Below are positions 22,405 to 33,905 of a stretch of DNA of 64,000 bases, in pieces (within the stretch, counting starts at the first letter, position 1; the number at the start of each line of letters is the position of its first letter). The position numbers were made by a program, and so were the translations under genes. Below the pieces are notes generated by a model that saw only the letters and a list, made by a program, of their open reading frames with translations, made no database searches and was not told the DNA's origin. Origin of the DNA: Metarhizium brunneum (taxonomy: Eukaryota; Ascomycota; Sordariomycetes; Hypocreales; Clavicipitaceae); assembly GCF_013426205.1 (NCBI RefSeq), contig NC_089428.1:2418001-2482000 (forward strand). The letters are read 5' to 3'.

Positions 22405-24172
22405 TCAGCTTATAAGAGGAAAGAACTGATTGTTCGCAAGGAAAACTTCTGCCGGCTGAGATCTCAAGGAGATGAGGTCTTCTAGATAGATGTATAAATG
22501 TGAGAAGATGTAGATGACGGTGAGAATAAACAGCAATGTTGTCCAACGTAGAGATATTTCTTGGTCGGGATCCCCACCGGGAGATAAATTTCTCCAATAC
22601 CGCGCCACAGGTAGCTGCTTCTGATTGAGACTAATCTTTTGAGAAATCAGGCCTTGTTCGGTATCCAAGCACCGCGATGAAACCACTTGCGTCGGTGACG
22701 CAAGAATAGAAATGTTCGTTTTGCTCGGTACTATGACACATAATTGACTTTCCGCCGGTGGCGGCTGATGGTAGTTTTGATTGATCTGTGCTGGTAATGC
22801 CATGACATTGTCAGTGTGCTTTTGCTCCCCCAGCCCTAGAATGTAATAAATTGTAATCACAAGGGAGTATGCGGCATGATAGACAGCAGAAGTACGCCAC
22901 AGAACCTGCTCTGCCCTAGTTGCGAAATGGAACTTCCATGCGCCGAGAAACGACAAACAAAACGGAACTTGTACGACAAGCCCTAGGGGAACCAAGAATC
23001 CTCGCGGGCGATACCAAATATCCGACGGCATTCGCTCCCACGCTTTGTTCTTTCCACTTGGCAAACGCGTGAAGAGGGGAACACGACACAAATGGCTAAG
23101 GTAGCTGAAGTACTGCCACTGCTTGTCAAGTTGAAACGAGCCTCTTTTCCAAATGAAATCCAAAGGAGTTTCGTACCATCTATCCTGCATATTAGGGTGG
23201 GTCTAAGTCATCCGGTCAATAAGACTAAGAAAATGGGAAGGGGAAAAACGTGAAGCGTAGCCTTACCGAGGTCCTTGCTGTGTCTCGAATGTCCTGGAAA
23301 GATAAACCATTTCGGAGTTTGATGCAAGTTGACCTGGTAATTTGCGGTTTTTGAAACCAGGCAAAAGATGTTGCCAACATCATGACGGCAAAAATGAATG
23401 CTGTTAGTTCGAGGGTTGTAATTGGTGCGTGGTATCCGAATCGCATTACTTCTGTCACGGTAAACCAGCAGACTTGCCACAAGACGAGCACTCTGTAGTA
23501 AGTTGATCCTGGTTAGCAAGTCTCTGAGCGGAAGGATTTGGGACTTGACGGATTTTTTACTTGGAGAATGTGTCACTGGCACTCATTGCCTTGATTTCCT
23601 TCTCTTTTAATGATGGTATGTCAATATATTCATGCTCGATCAGGTATAGAAGCTGTTTCGCATTCACGGGGATGCCGTCCTCGGTAGGAATGCCATCCTC
23701 CTCCCGATTGGAGACGATTCGAAATCCTCCCATATCAGCATAAAAACCGTGCGTGATGGACCAGCTCCTGTCCTTGTCGTTCGGAACAACTCTTCTGAAT
23801 TCCTAAAAAAGAAAACGAGGGGAGTCAGCGATTGGTCGTTGTTTGCTGGACGGGGCTTAAAATTAGACTCGGACTCATACGAACCTCAACACTTCTTCTT
23901 GCGCTACTCCACTGACCCAATGCAAGCGCAAAAAGTAAATCGGGGCCTAGGAAACCGATCATGGCCAAGTTGAACTTATCAATCAGCCTGTGATACAGAC
24001 GATCTCTCGGGGCCGGAATATTTGGATACGTAGAAATCCAGACACATAAGAGAATGGTGGCGCCGCTGGAGTACAGGATATCAAGAGTACCACGATGATC
24101 GCTTGAACCAACCCATCCCACCGTGGTGTTGCTGCTGGCATTTCGGAAAGTGTAGTTGCCGCCTGAGAACAT
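22405..24172 (-). CDS. Multi-pass fungal membrane protein, function unknown
   Basis: Four exons (24172-23885, 23802-23561, 23492-23267, 23184-22405) give 511 residues with phases 0, 2 and 0. The first donor is an unusual GTTCGT; the others are GTAAAA and GTAAGG. The protein begins with a luminal Asn-rich stretch, then helices around GTLDILYSSGATILLCVWI and LAMIGFLGPDLLFALALGQW followed by SARRSVE. Next come a cytosolic part with THGFYADMGGF and NAKQLLYLIEHEYI, a helix pair around LVLWQVCWF and ITTLELTAFIFAVMML, and a C-terminal half with three or more helices. The last includes RWTTLLFILTVIYIFSHLYI, then LEDLISLRSQP. This order is that of a large Pezizomycotina family with no assigned function. 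It is intact. Confidence 0.8.
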
Positions 24173-25303
24173 GTTCACACTGCTGAAAAAGCTAGTCCAA
24201 GACCTGACTCTGACGTGTACACTTTGTGGACCGTTTTTGCGTCTCAATACCGGCTAGCGATATCTTCTCTAAAATAGAGGTAGAGAGGCATGCAGTCATC
24301 CCCAGACAGCAGCTATTTATGAGTGTTGCAGCTGACTGCACATGCTCGCTCGAATGCAGAGTATGAAATCCAGTTTTTTTTCCTGTTTAGTTCTTGAGTG
24401 TGATTGGAGGAAACCCCAACGCCGTATTCACTCCTTTGTGCATGTTTGAAATACCCAGGTTCTTCACGGCAAGGCAGTGAGCAATTGGTGCAGGTAAAGT
24501 CAAGTAAGCGCCAGGGAACGATTGGTTGAGCGACACGCAGCACTGCGACGCACAAGCGCTTGCTTCTGTACCTGACTGGAGCTGGCAGCTGAGAAATTCG
24601 CTCACAACACATCGGCAAGGTTCTGCCCCGCGTCATGTAGCAAGGGGGTGAAGCTGATAAATAATAGGCCGCCGGGCTGGACATGAAGTCGCCATCTCCT
24701 GAACGTGAGACGAGGCTGGGCGCCTCGTATCATCGGCTTGCCGCCATGAATCCATGAAGGTCAGATCAGATGAGCAAACAAGTTGCCCGAGATGGCCAGT
24801 ATTGCTTTTCTCCATGCAGCTCGAAGATCTCATCAGTCCAGGCGATGGCGGACCTGTTGCACCAATCACCCCTTGTTCGAATGTTTTGGAGATTGGAAGC
24901 CCGCTCATTGGTTGTTCAGTGGGCGTTAGCCACCATATTCATCTGCAACCACGGCAGAATACGAGGATGAGTTTAATTGCCCGCGTTATATCTCCCAACG
25001 CCCTGGAATGAAGTGTCAGTTGTTATTTCTCAAAATCAATTTCAATATATGTCCTTGTACCATTTATTTCCGGCTTCGCATGCAACACTAACCGACAGGA
25101 TAAGCCAAGTGTATCTTGGCGGTTTCGGCATAAATTTGGTCGGCCCGGACCGCTGCGAATATCGGCTGATGAACCGGCCCGAGCACTACCCCGCTCTGTG
25201 TCGTGCCGCGGTGTCCAAATTGGAAGATTTGTCTTCCCACTCTAGAAATTGGCAATTGGTTTGCAAATTTCACGCACTGTTGGTGTGAGCGCGTTGTGTA
25301 ATC
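24173..25303. other. Intergenic, 1.1 kb, divergent promoters
   Basis: Lies between the membrane protein (minus) and the 141-residue gene (plus). Several frames of 60-120 codons exist, but none has start, splice and composition support together. Confidence 0.35.
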
Positions 25304-25777
25304 ATGGCCGGAAGGACCCTCGGAAGAACGTTTCAGGAACGGACGGAAGTTCTTGCGAGCTGGCTGCGTGGAATCCAAGATTCCGAATTTTGGCGACCGT
25401 ATCACCAGGAAACCATTGCGCAACAGTGCAATCACCCAGACCGGATGAGTCAGATCAAAATGTTAGTATCGAATGGAGACCTAATAGTAAGTTCGAAGAT
25501 CCTACCAACCACTACCTTTCAACTAAGTTTATAGGTCAAAGGAAGAGTTGCCTTTCTGCTGAAAGTTCGCGGACCGTGTGAAATACAACTGAAACCCACA
25601 ATTCTTGACAAATTTCCTGGCGAACTTGTTGGAATTTACCATGATTTGTCAATACCCCCCACAATAAATAGCGAGCCGCTGCTAGTTGGCGATATTATAT
25701 GTATCTCAGAGCCTCCTGATATCTCAATGAGTTTAGAAGGCACACTCTTCCTATTTGTGACCTTCACAAAATGTTAA
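25304..25777 (+). CDS. Small two-exon protein, unknown
   Basis: Exons 25304-25486 and 25535-25777 are joined by a 48-nt phase-0 intron (GTAAGT donor, AACTAA branch, TTATAG acceptor), giving 141 residues. The N-terminal half is helical and aromatic (LASWLRGIQDSEFWRPYHQ). The second half is beta-rich with alternating hydrophobic residues (VKGRVAFLLKV, LLVGDIICISEPPD, GTLFLFVTFTKC), which would fit a small beta-barrel or OB-like fold. That is only an impression. It has no signal peptide. It is convergent with the next gene, and the two coding ends overlap by 14 bases. Confidence 0.65.
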
Positions 25778-26914
25778 AATCATCCATATCAACACCGTAA
25801 TGTTCAAACCTGTTCTCATCGATGTAAGACGCAGCCGCTGATACTTCTTCAAGGCTCATAAAACCCTTTGCAACTGTCGCACGTCAGCACCACGATCTTT
25901 AGTCGGATTGTGACACATACTTTGTTCCTCGGGCGTACCGGTTTTGTGAAGATACTGGTTGAGGCGGTCACAGGTGTCTTCAGTAGCAGCCAACATATTT
26001 GTCGAGTGCAATGGGCCATTCTGATCCTCCCAGACCTGGGGATGTGTCTGCCGATGTTGGCTCACAGGAACATGCGCTTCATTCGAGACTTCCGACGCAC
26101 TGAAATCTGGTACATGCATTGATGCTATTGTACTAGGGCCCGTCAAACAGGCGAAGTCATACTGACCTTGAACCACAGAGCCAGCAAGATCAAGCCCTTG
26201 CGGAGCTTGATACTCAACTTGGCTCCATCTGAACTCCTCTTCTGAGTTATTTTTTGTGCATTGACCGGCCATTGCGCGTGGACTAATTTTGTTGTGCGCT
26301 TGCTTGTCAGGGTTGATCACTGAGCACGGCTGTTTACCAATCGCAGATTTGACCACCGTTGTTCGGCTCGACTCTGGACATCCGATCTGCTGAATTTTGC
26401 GGCGAGTTCGTACACTAGGGATTGCTTTGCGTTTTGCTGGTCTTGGGGGCTTTTTTCTGTCAAGCGTCTCGGCGATGAAGAGCAAGTCTCGATGGGGTGT
26501 AATCAGTTCGATTGAGGAAATAAAGCATTGCAATTGACCATCTGAGAGACTTGTCAATAACGGAATGATTTGTTTGTTGTCTGTCGCGGCCGCAGCTAGA
26601 CAAGTCACCGCCTTTGCCCCTCCGTGTTGGAAAAATTTAGCCTCCAAGGATGTTCTGTCAATCGTTCCTGCCTTACACTCGCTAATAATGGTATGGAGTC
26701 TGTAGGGGGAAGCTGATCGTTTTGACTGAAGGGAGCGACGAAAACAGTCACCTAGTTGAATACGTGTCACGCTATCAGGCTCGAGAGGGACCAGAAGAAG
26801 AGCTTTGATAAGAGACTCGCGGATATCACTGGGTGACTGGACACCGTGATCAAGGTCACCACTACCCTGATCGACGATAAGATTGTGAGGGTTCAACTGA
26901 TTTAGAGGGAACAT
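25764..26914 (-). CDS. Hypothetical 367-residue protein
   Basis: Exon 1 is 26914-25921 and exon 2 is 25873-25764. The 47-nt intron has GTATGT, TGCTGAC and GACAG signals and is phase 1. Removing it replaces a premature stop with a tail reading KGFMSLEEVSAAASYIDEN, which supports the join. Residues about 29-160 form a helical region (ESLIKALLLVPLEPDS, RLHTIISECKAGTID, TSLSDGQLQCFISSIEL). A basic linker (RKKPPRPAKRKA) follows, perhaps a nuclear localisation signal, and then a disordered tail. I do not recognise the family. A TATA-like element lies about 100 bases upstream. Confidence 0.6.
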
Positions 26915-27491
26915 GACTCTTAAAGTCTTGACCCAGATGGGAGACGGACTGGGATGGAGTGTCGAGTTCTTTGGGGATGCAGTTTTAGGTTCTGCTCTGA
27001 AGTCTGCTGATTTATATATCCAGCAGGGTCTCAGCTGGAGATTGTGGATATTGCCACAATCTGCGTGGTCAAAGTAGGCACTTGGCCAAAAGCGGCAGGG
27101 TATTGTTGCATAAATGGTAAATCAAATCATGGGAGACCCTGTCACCAAGAATCAACTGACTAACATACATGTTACGTTTCCATTTATGGTAGCGGTGGCT
27201 GTGTCCAGGCAGCGAGTGTACGAGCTTATCCTGTCGACCTTTGCAGCACCAGCAACGGATACAAGTTTGAAAACCTTCCATCGTGTTATTTAGGCGAAGA
27301 AACGATGCCCTGGGGATTGGCAGTGGTGATCTCCTTCCATGGGCCGAACGGCTTTTTGCTCATCTACAACAGATAGCTCTTTGGCTCTTCGCCGCGTATA
27401 TGGTTATGTGTATCCGAATGGAAGATAGATGAGCCACAACCAATCCGCACACTGGTTCAGCTTATTTAGTATAACACCTAATGTCTTCAAG
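26915..27491. other. Intergenic with promoter of the 26914 gene
   Basis: Contains the TATA-like element at 27011-27018. A 70-codon minus frame from ATG 27281 (Cys-rich start CIRCWCC) could be a small first exon, but I could not connect it to anything. Confidence 0.35.
27011..27018 (-). promoter_or_regulatory. TATA-like box
   Basis: TATATAAA on the minus strand, about 100 bases upstream of the ATG at 26914. Confidence 0.45.
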
Positions 27492-29729
27492 TCAAGTAGT
27501 TACATCGTGCAGAGTCTCATCTACGATTAGAGCTGCAGGGCTTGGCAAGTTTGCGATACAACTCGATACTCTTGCCACAGCATACTCCAGCTCTCTCACA
27601 AAGTCATCCTTCTTTAGTTTCTGTGATATCCGACGCTTCCTCTTCCGGTTCTCATTAGGCCCAATTGAGGCCAAAGGCTGGCGACCGTGGAACTCCGCGC
27701 GCTCGAAATCCACAACCATCAACCCACGACGTGTTGTATTATATAAAATGTTGCGAGGCTCTGCGTCATGATGGAGAACACGCAGATTGTGTATTGCCTT
27801 GAACGCCATGGAAACTGCACTGCCGATGCCCGCTTTCATGGCCCGGTCAACACAGTCAAAGATCGGCTGTCCAGCCCAGCTGAGGAACATGAAGTGCATA
27901 TAGACCCCGCTGTCATAATAATATGGTCGAACCAGGCCAATTGTGCCGAGGCATACCGGGACATACTTCCCTTGGATGGGCTGGAGTCGGTCATATATAT
28001 CGTTCTCGTGTTGCAGGCAGGCAAGGTCTAGGCCCTCCACGCCCTTGGCAACTAGTGTATAGCCGTGAGATGTCAGCCGCACCTTGAAGAGTGACCCACG
28101 AGAACCAGATCTATGGAGTGGCACGCAATCCGCATCCCGTCCGCGGTCTACAGCAAGCTGGTGTCGGATGAGCTGCAGAAACTCTAGTCGACTAATGCGC
28201 TTTTGCCCGTGATAGCCTGCGTTGGGGCAGTTTTTGTCCATAGGTCCTCCATACGCTAATCCCAGGAGACAACGTTGAGTACAAAATGGCCGGCTTTGTA
28301 TATCCGGCTTCTTCCCTGGATCTGACACTTTCTGTTGGCCTCTGCGCCGTCCTTGGTTCCTATTACTCAAGCTCGTGTCCACTGAAGAGAACGCTTTCTC
28401 ACCCCTGCGAGATGGATTCGGCGTAGGAGAAGGAGGATCTTCGTCATCGTCCTCTAGTCGTCCAGCGCTTGTGTTCGGTTGCTGGCAGCTGGAGCGAGTG
28501 CGAATTGGCGATCTCTGAAATCCCTTCCAACGCTGTGGCTTATAAGGGGAGGCACGTGGTTCCTTGCGTTTGCGCTCCGACGGCGGGATATCTCTCAGAA
28601 TATCGTCGTACTCGACAGCCCAGATACCAAGCGTCTCAGCCTCATCATGCCACGTCTCAGGCGGTGGTCTGGCGCGGAGAGACTGGAGAATGAAGGCAAA
28701 AACCTGCGCGACAGCCGTGCGATGGAGCCTAGTCTCATCATCGTCCATTACGTCTAAATTTGGCACGCATACAGAGAAGTAGACTTTGGTAGGATCGTCT
28801 GGAATGTGGAGGAAGATGAATGCCTGTCCAGTGCATACATAGCCGTACTGAATGCCTTTGCCGATCATGTAAGAGAAGAGCTGAGTAATGACGGCGGCGG
28901 CGAGGCGTCTGGCCGTGAAAGCAAAGCCGTGGTCAGTCTTGTTAATCACATCACGTTCTGGCTGAATTTCCGCCCCAAGCCCAGTGGTAATCTCATCAAG
29001 ACTTAGCTTGTGCGGTGCCTTGTACTCGATAGCGACAGCTGGGCAATTTTGGCCGTCTGAAGTTCTGTATATGCAGAACTGGTCTGCCCGATTTCCCTTG
29101 CCTCTCGCTCTGCGACGGGCCTTGGGAGCTGGCGGCGGTTTCGGGGCAGGCACCTGCACTGCAGCATCGGCGCCATCTCTGCCCAGCGACATGTGCTCCA
29201 TGGGCGCAGATATGGCGTCGTCAGTCGTGCCTAGATTTGTATGGCTCTCGAACGTCACTGTCCCCTGGAGACCGAGACTATTTTGTAGCGATGGATCTGT
29301 GTGTGCTCGGTCGACCAACTTCTGAACCGCGTTTTCTACTACATCGCGCTCGAAGTCCCGGAGCCCAAGTTCACTGCTAATAGGCTTGAGCAATGACTTG
29401 ACGTATTCCATCTGATGGTAAGATGGAAATGAGGGCTTGGGGAGCAAGTCGCTGATAGAGAGATCGTTCCAGATTTCTTCTTGTCTCATTGCGAAGCTGT
29501 CCCAAGGGATGATTCGTCTAGGAAAGATGCGACCGGTCGGATTCGTGGTTTCTCCTTGCGTAGTCAAAGATCGGTCTGTTACGACGTCAATAGCGAGATC
29601 AAGCGAATGGCAAGCCCCAAGATACTGCTGGAGGTCCAGTGGCAACGAGGCTTTTGCCAATTCTTCGACTTCTTCCCGTCGACGTTGTTCCTCCCGAAGC
29701 AAACGGCGCAACTCTTCGATTTCGTCCAT
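27492..29729 (-). CDS. Kinase-like protein with N-terminal domain carrying an IEYK motif
   Basis: A single uninterrupted frame of 745 residues. Residues 1-30 are a charged coiled coil, and a Pro/Ala/Arg-rich linker sits near 193-212. Residues about 215-390 form a conserved domain (D216, then AVAIEYKAPHKL with E235 and K237, then VITQLFSYMI and GYVCTGQAFIFLHIPDD). Residues about 410-500 are disordered and basic. The C-terminal third is a protein-kinase-like fold: a glycine-loop-like GSRGSLFKVRL, YTLVAKG as candidate Lys strand, LHHDAEPRNILY as catalytic loop (Asp and Asn present) and VVDFERAEF where DFG is expected. The catalytic and metal residues are atypical, so activity is uncertain. The architecture is a multicopy lineage-expanded family in Pezizomycotina. 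Relics of related kinase genes lie at 29983 and 45115. Confidence 0.8.
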   Translation of the reverse strand: MDEIEELRRLLREEQRRREEVEELAKASLPLDLQQYLGACHSLDLAIDVVTDRSLTTQGETTNPTGRIFPRRIIPWDSFAMRQEEIWNDLSISDLLPKPSFPSYHQMEYVKSLLKPISSELGLRDFERDVVENAVQKLVDRAHTDPSLQNSLGLQGTVTFESHTNLGTTDDAISAPMEHMSLGRDGADAAVQVPAPKPPPAPKARRRARGKGNRADQFCIYRTSDGQNCPAVAIEYKAPHKLSLDEITTGLGAEIQPERDVINKTDHGFAFTARRLAAAVITQLFSYMIGKGIQYGYVCTGQAFIFLHIPDDPTKVYFSVCVPNLDVMDDDETRLHRTAVAQVFAFILQSLRARPPPETWHDEAETLGIWAVEYDDILRDIPPSERKRKEPRASPYKPQRWKGFQRSPIRTRSSCQQPNTSAGRLEDDDEDPPSPTPNPSRRGEKAFSSVDTSLSNRNQGRRRGQQKVSDPGKKPDIQSRPFCTQRCLLGLAYGGPMDKNCPNAGYHGQKRISRLEFLQLIRHQLAVDRGRDADCVPLHRSGSRGSLFKVRLTSHGYTLVAKGVEGLDLACLQHENDIYDRLQPIQGKYVPVCLGTIGLVRPYYYDSGVYMHFMFLSWAGQPIFDCVDRAMKAGIGSAVSMAFKAIHNLRVLHHDAEPRNILYNTTRRGLMVVDFERAEFHGRQPLASIGPNENRKRKRRISQKLKKDDFVRELEYAVARVSSCIANLPSPAALIVDETLHDVTT

Positions 29730-29982
29730 TGTGATTTCAAGAAAGGCGGCGGTGAATAGTACAAGAGTTTCTGGTTTTCAATTGCGACGAAACTAGCGGC
29801 GTGTGTTTATTTGGCAGGTTGGTCAATTGGGTGAATCGCGGCCGGCCTCGAGGCCTTGTTATGGTTCGCTCAACACTAAACAGCCAACCCCACTGTTATC
29901 CGCCAAAGTCAAGTGTCCCATCCAAGTGCCTGAGCAGGCAAAATTACCACACAGTCGAACAGCTCCCGCACGGCCCTACTTG

Positions 29983-30190
29983 ATGCGCTCGAGAGTTGAC
30001 GGTCACGAATCCTTACGCAAAGCTGGCTTCCTTCATAGAGACAATTCCATCGACAATCTCATGGTAGATGAAGATAAAGTGAACCCTTCCTGGCGAGCAT
30101 TCTTGATCGACCTTGACCTTACTATTAAAGAGCACCGAGACGAGGCTCCGGGAGACCATCCCCAACAGAATGCTACTGGCGTCCAGGAGA
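29983..30190 (+). pseudogene. FunK1-type kinase fragment
   Basis: One frame reads AGFLHRDNSIDNLMVDED, then FLIDLDLTIKEHRDEAPGD. These are the catalytic loop (HRD...N) and the IDLD (DFG-equivalent) of fungal FunK1 kinases. Nothing recognisable of the N-lobe or the conserved downstream FMAIGVLL part is present. It is a roughly 70-residue island left of a degraded gene. Confidence 0.6.
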
Positions 30191-30216
30191 GCACGGCGAT
30201 TACCATATGGTATTGA

Positions 30217-30943
30217 TAAATGAAGACTTCTATTGGCCAAGTCTTCAGAAGACCCAGTTTTGCCCACGGGTCCGTGGCAAATTATAGCCACAGGTCCCGT
30301 GGCCCTACCGTGTCCCCATGGCCCAGCTCTGTCTTGGATAAGTGGCTGACAGTTATGTGTTCCGCATATTAATAAGGCTACGGAATGGTGAGCGCGGACA
30401 ACGGAATATTTTATTATCCGCACCAGGCTGAAGAACAAAGCGACCATATTCTCCTCCTTAGTTCTGGACTGACTGGCTGGGTAATTTCTGAACGCTTGAC
30501 CTATCATCTCTTAAGGACATTGTCAAAGCCAGGATGCTTGCAGCCTCACTATAACAAAGCCCTCATACTTGTACACATGTCCGTTCTTACAATGAATCTT
30601 CGGCGTTGTCGCTTCCGCAGAGCCATATTTCCCCGCCAGACGTAACCATACCCCTCAACTCCCCCGCCAGACGAGACCAGCAAATTTTAAGGGCACGTGG
30701 CGGACGAAGAATCAAGTAAGTGAACATCGACGAAATGCGCAGCAGCCTTTCCGCTAACATTTATTGAAAGGGCCTCTCTTTCCGTTTGCTCCCTAAAGCG
30801 GCTGATCCACGCCCTTGCCCAAGCTCTTTACACAACCACATTCGGCAGGGTATTCGGTCGGCTTTTGGACATACTCAGGTCGGACTAGAGTCATAGGCCG
30901 CGGGGGCCGGTCGTGAAAGAGTCAGTAACTTCTCTGGAACAGC
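30217..30943. other. Intergenic, 0.7 kb
   Basis: A short direct repeat (CCCGCCAGACG) occurs twice near 30632 and 30662. No gene is supported. Confidence 0.35.
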
Positions 30944-31339
30944 ATGAGCGACGCTGTTGTAGCCATCCCCATCAACGACGAGGAGGCACAGAACAACGAG
31001 AGGTTGAAAGAAATATATTTTCACACCGTAAGCCAAGAATGATTCTTAATTCGGTTATATCTGTTCGTGCTAACTGCATGCAAGACGCAGCAAGAGGGTA
31101 TCGTGGGCGCTTGGACAGGTCCCCATACCGTAACCATTCGAGGACCGCTCGAGAGTACCACGGCGGTTGTGATGAAACGCGGTAGGAAAGGCTATGTTGC
31201 TGTTTTCAGGATTTTTAGCGAAACAGACCATCGGCCTCTCGTCCAATACAACGCATCAGAGGGGGCGGTAATGATTATTTTAGAATCACAACACTACTGT
31301 TGGATAATGGAGAAGGCAAAGGTAAAATACATAGAATGA
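30944..31339 (+). CDS. Small two-exon protein, unknown
   Basis: Exons 30944-31027 and 31085-31339 (57-nt intron, GTAAGC donor, GCTAAC branch) give 112 residues. The acceptor can be at 31084 or six bases later without changing frame. The N-terminus is acidic. The rest is beta-rich with regular hydrophobic alternation (TVTIRGP, TTAVVMKRGRKGYVAVFRIF, GAVMIILESQHYCWI). It has no signal peptide. I do not recognise it. Confidence 0.6.
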
Positions 31340-31351
31340 CTGCAGGAAATA
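31340..31351. other. 12-base gap between convergent genes
   Basis: The 112-residue and 287-residue genes end only 12 bases apart on opposite strands, so their 3' UTRs must overlap. Confidence 0.5.
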
Positions 31352-32260
31352 TTACAATGGTTCGTCTGTATTTATTCTTCTAATGATATCTGCACATATA
31401 TCATGAGGTAAAGTTATGAAAGGGAGACGGAGTTGCGGTGGTGGAAATGAAATTGTTAATCCTCCTCCCCGACCATCTTTCATGTGTGAAAGAATGACAT
31501 TCACAGCTTCAATTGTGAGTGGGAGGGTGGCCCCTGAGGTTATACTACCTTCCATAATAGGTATCTGTTGCACGCCTCGCCCTTCCGAAGTCTGCAGATC
31601 GTAATCCTGTTCGCTAGTCGATTCTGTTGATATAAGCTCTCTACTCACGAAAGTCGTCGTGTTTGACCCATTTTTGTCACACTTTTCTATGGAAGGTGCA
31701 GTCTTCTCATAAGAATGTCTCATCTCCGAATTGTATGGTTTGCCTCTACGTCGTCGATCAGCAAGACGATTGCTCCCTTGACGTGGTTGCTGCAGTTCAT
31801 CATGAATGACAGCTTGTAAGTCTGACGAGTTAGCAAAGCCAACAGAGTTTGGGCATCATTACGTACCATCAACAGTGTCGGGTATATGGTGTTGTGCAGC
31901 AAGAAGCTGAAGAGTGATGTCGTTGAGCGATGTCTCTCCTCTTTGTCTTCCTAATTTCTCCGCCAGGGAACTACGCTGAGATTTGTTCATGCTGGCTACA
32001 TTGTTTTGTCCGAGAGCGATGGCGGATAAAAGAACCGCACAGGGGCCACCTTTGCGAAGCACATCATAGAGGAAAACCTGGTATTTCCTTCGTTTTGCTG
32101 ATGCTTGGATTCCTTTCAATATGGTGATTGCCTCGGCGACTCGTAATTTGTTGCTATCTGTTAATGCCCTTACGACTCTCAAATTGTCCGCAGCGTCCAC
32201 TATTTTAAGCCATGCATCATTGCATTGCAGTACTTTGCGAGTTCGCGTACGAAAAGGCAT
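31352..32260 (-). CDS. Hypothetical 287-residue protein
   Basis: Exons 32260-31867 and 31821-31352 have a phase-1 intron with GTACGT donor and GCTAAC branch site. The acceptor is CAG at 31822, or AAG nine bases downstream with the frame kept. The first half is alpha-helical and basic (RVAEAITILKGIQASAKRRKYQVFLYDVL). The join continues with a basic stretch (RLADRRRRGKPY). The C-terminal part is Ser/Thr-rich and ends in a leucine/isoleucine-rich helix. No known domain is apparent. Confidence 0.55.
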
Positions 32261-32786
32261 TGAGGCAGAGCGATGGGGACCGTGTCAAAGTAAGTTTGGA
32301 GAAGGAAAGAGAGTCACATCATGAGGTAGTTGTGGAGGTAGGTATGGAGGCGCGCAAGATTTGTGGCTGACTCACAAGGTCTTACCCCGCAAATTACCGT
32401 GCGATTTGCCTCCTTTGTTGTCTCCATGGTCTGTTCCCCACGGCTCAGTACCGCTTCTGGCCGTGTGCTGCTGGAGTTCAACTTCAATTTTGGCAACTAA
32501 CGCCAAATGTGGCTTGCATAAACCATTCTTAACCTGCATATCCGGTCACTTTTCTGTTGATATGCTGTTGATAATATGATAGAATGGATCAGGGGAAGTT
32601 GTTTATTCCACCATTACTTGTGACGTGGACTGTTGATGTATGACAAACAGCTTGGGCATCTATAAAAAGCACGTTTCTCTACAAGTTAGTCCTGCTGGTA
32701 TTCTCAAGACAAAGAAAGACAGCACCGCAAAAATTACATCTCGACTTTTGACTTAGTCTATATAAAACTTTCCATTTAGTATCAGG
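32261..32786. other. Divergent promoter region
   Basis: Lies between the 287-residue gene (minus) and the 353-residue gene (plus). It contains the TATA box at 32661 and a TATATAAAAC element near 32758. Confidence 0.4.
32661..32668 (+). promoter_or_regulatory. TATA-like box
   Basis: TATAAAAA, 126 bases upstream of the ATG at 32787. Confidence 0.4.
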
Positions 32787-33905
32787 ATGCCTCAATCCGG
32801 TTCCAGTCAGAAGTCAACCTCTCCCCAAACTCGCCCTGCCACACCTATCTCGGATAAGTATGTTGGCGGTTTGTGGATTGAAGGGAAAAGACAGCTAAAT
32901 CGCGAACATGATTCATCCGGAAAGTAAGAGGCCCGCGCCCTCGTTGGACACCTCGCTTCGTCATGCTGACCCGGGAACAGAGACACTTCGACCCCCCTCG
33001 ATGGGCATGGTCAAGTATTCGCACCCGACGGCCCGCAGAAAACCCCAGTCGATTTGGCTTCTTATATTCATAACCTTCATATTGGCAATGAACAGGTCCA
33101 AAATCCTCATACCAATGCCAGCACCGATCGAGGAGACTCGATTCCTGGACAGAGCAGTGGGCCGTACTCTAACACATCCACATGTCCAGTGGGAATTTGG
33201 GACATTAGCAAGGACGTGCCCGCAAGTTCTGTCCTTGAGAGCTGGATAGAGGAAGATCTGCTGAATTGGGGTGTTGGCGAGGGCATAGACATTAATGATC
33301 GTCTTCCTCCTATCACCAACTATGTCTCTGTTGAAGAAGTAGAGGGGACAGCAGCAACAAAGAAACTCCAATCGGACACTGGACATGTCAGCTCAGCAAC
33401 CGTCGAAGTTCCCGGTTCCTTACCACCTCCATTGAGTGCTGTTGGTGCTCCCACGGTAGCAGAATCCCACACTCTGCCTCTTGCAGAGACCGAAGATACT
33501 GTAGCAACTGGGAACACTGACATCGACTCCCCCTGCTCTCACAAGGTTCCTAGCGCCTCTGAACGGCCGGAGTCTTCATTTGCGCTGCGGGATGTATCGG
33601 TGATTCCTTGGACTGACTGTTACCCCGACGATCCCGATAAGGCTAGAGAACTTGCAACAAGTACCGGTGTTCCTGGACTCCAAATCTATTCTGTGTATGT
33701 TTTTACACATGCTACTTCAGACACGCAAGTTCTCGATGAAGTCGATGCTACTCAAGATGGTCACAACTTCAGGGTCGAAATGGAACCCCAACCCAATGAT
33801 TCCGTAAGGGCATCGAGCGTGACTGACTCGGAGCGTGCTGATGAGTCTGGTTGGGTAAAAGTGGAAATAGAGACAGAGAATCCGGACCAAACGGACAATG
33901 TATAA
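32787..33905 (+). CDS. Acidic, largely disordered protein, unknown
   Basis: Exons 32787-32923 and 32981-33905 (57-nt intron, GTAAGA donor, GCTGAC branch, phase 2) give 353 residues. The join makes a continuous frame reading EHDSSGK then DTSTPLDGHGQVF. The protein is acidic and rich in Ser, Thr, Pro, Val and Asp. A compact block (ESWIEEDLLNWGVGEG) and a later one (VSVIPWTDCYPDDPDKARELA) are the only parts that look folded. It ends with an acidic tail. There is no signal peptide or zinc motif, and no family I recognise. Confidence 0.55.

Noticed and set aside
27069..27281. Cys-rich 70-codon minus-strand frame
   Set aside because: Could be a first exon, but the downstream gene has its own TATA box and ATG, and no in-phase join was found.
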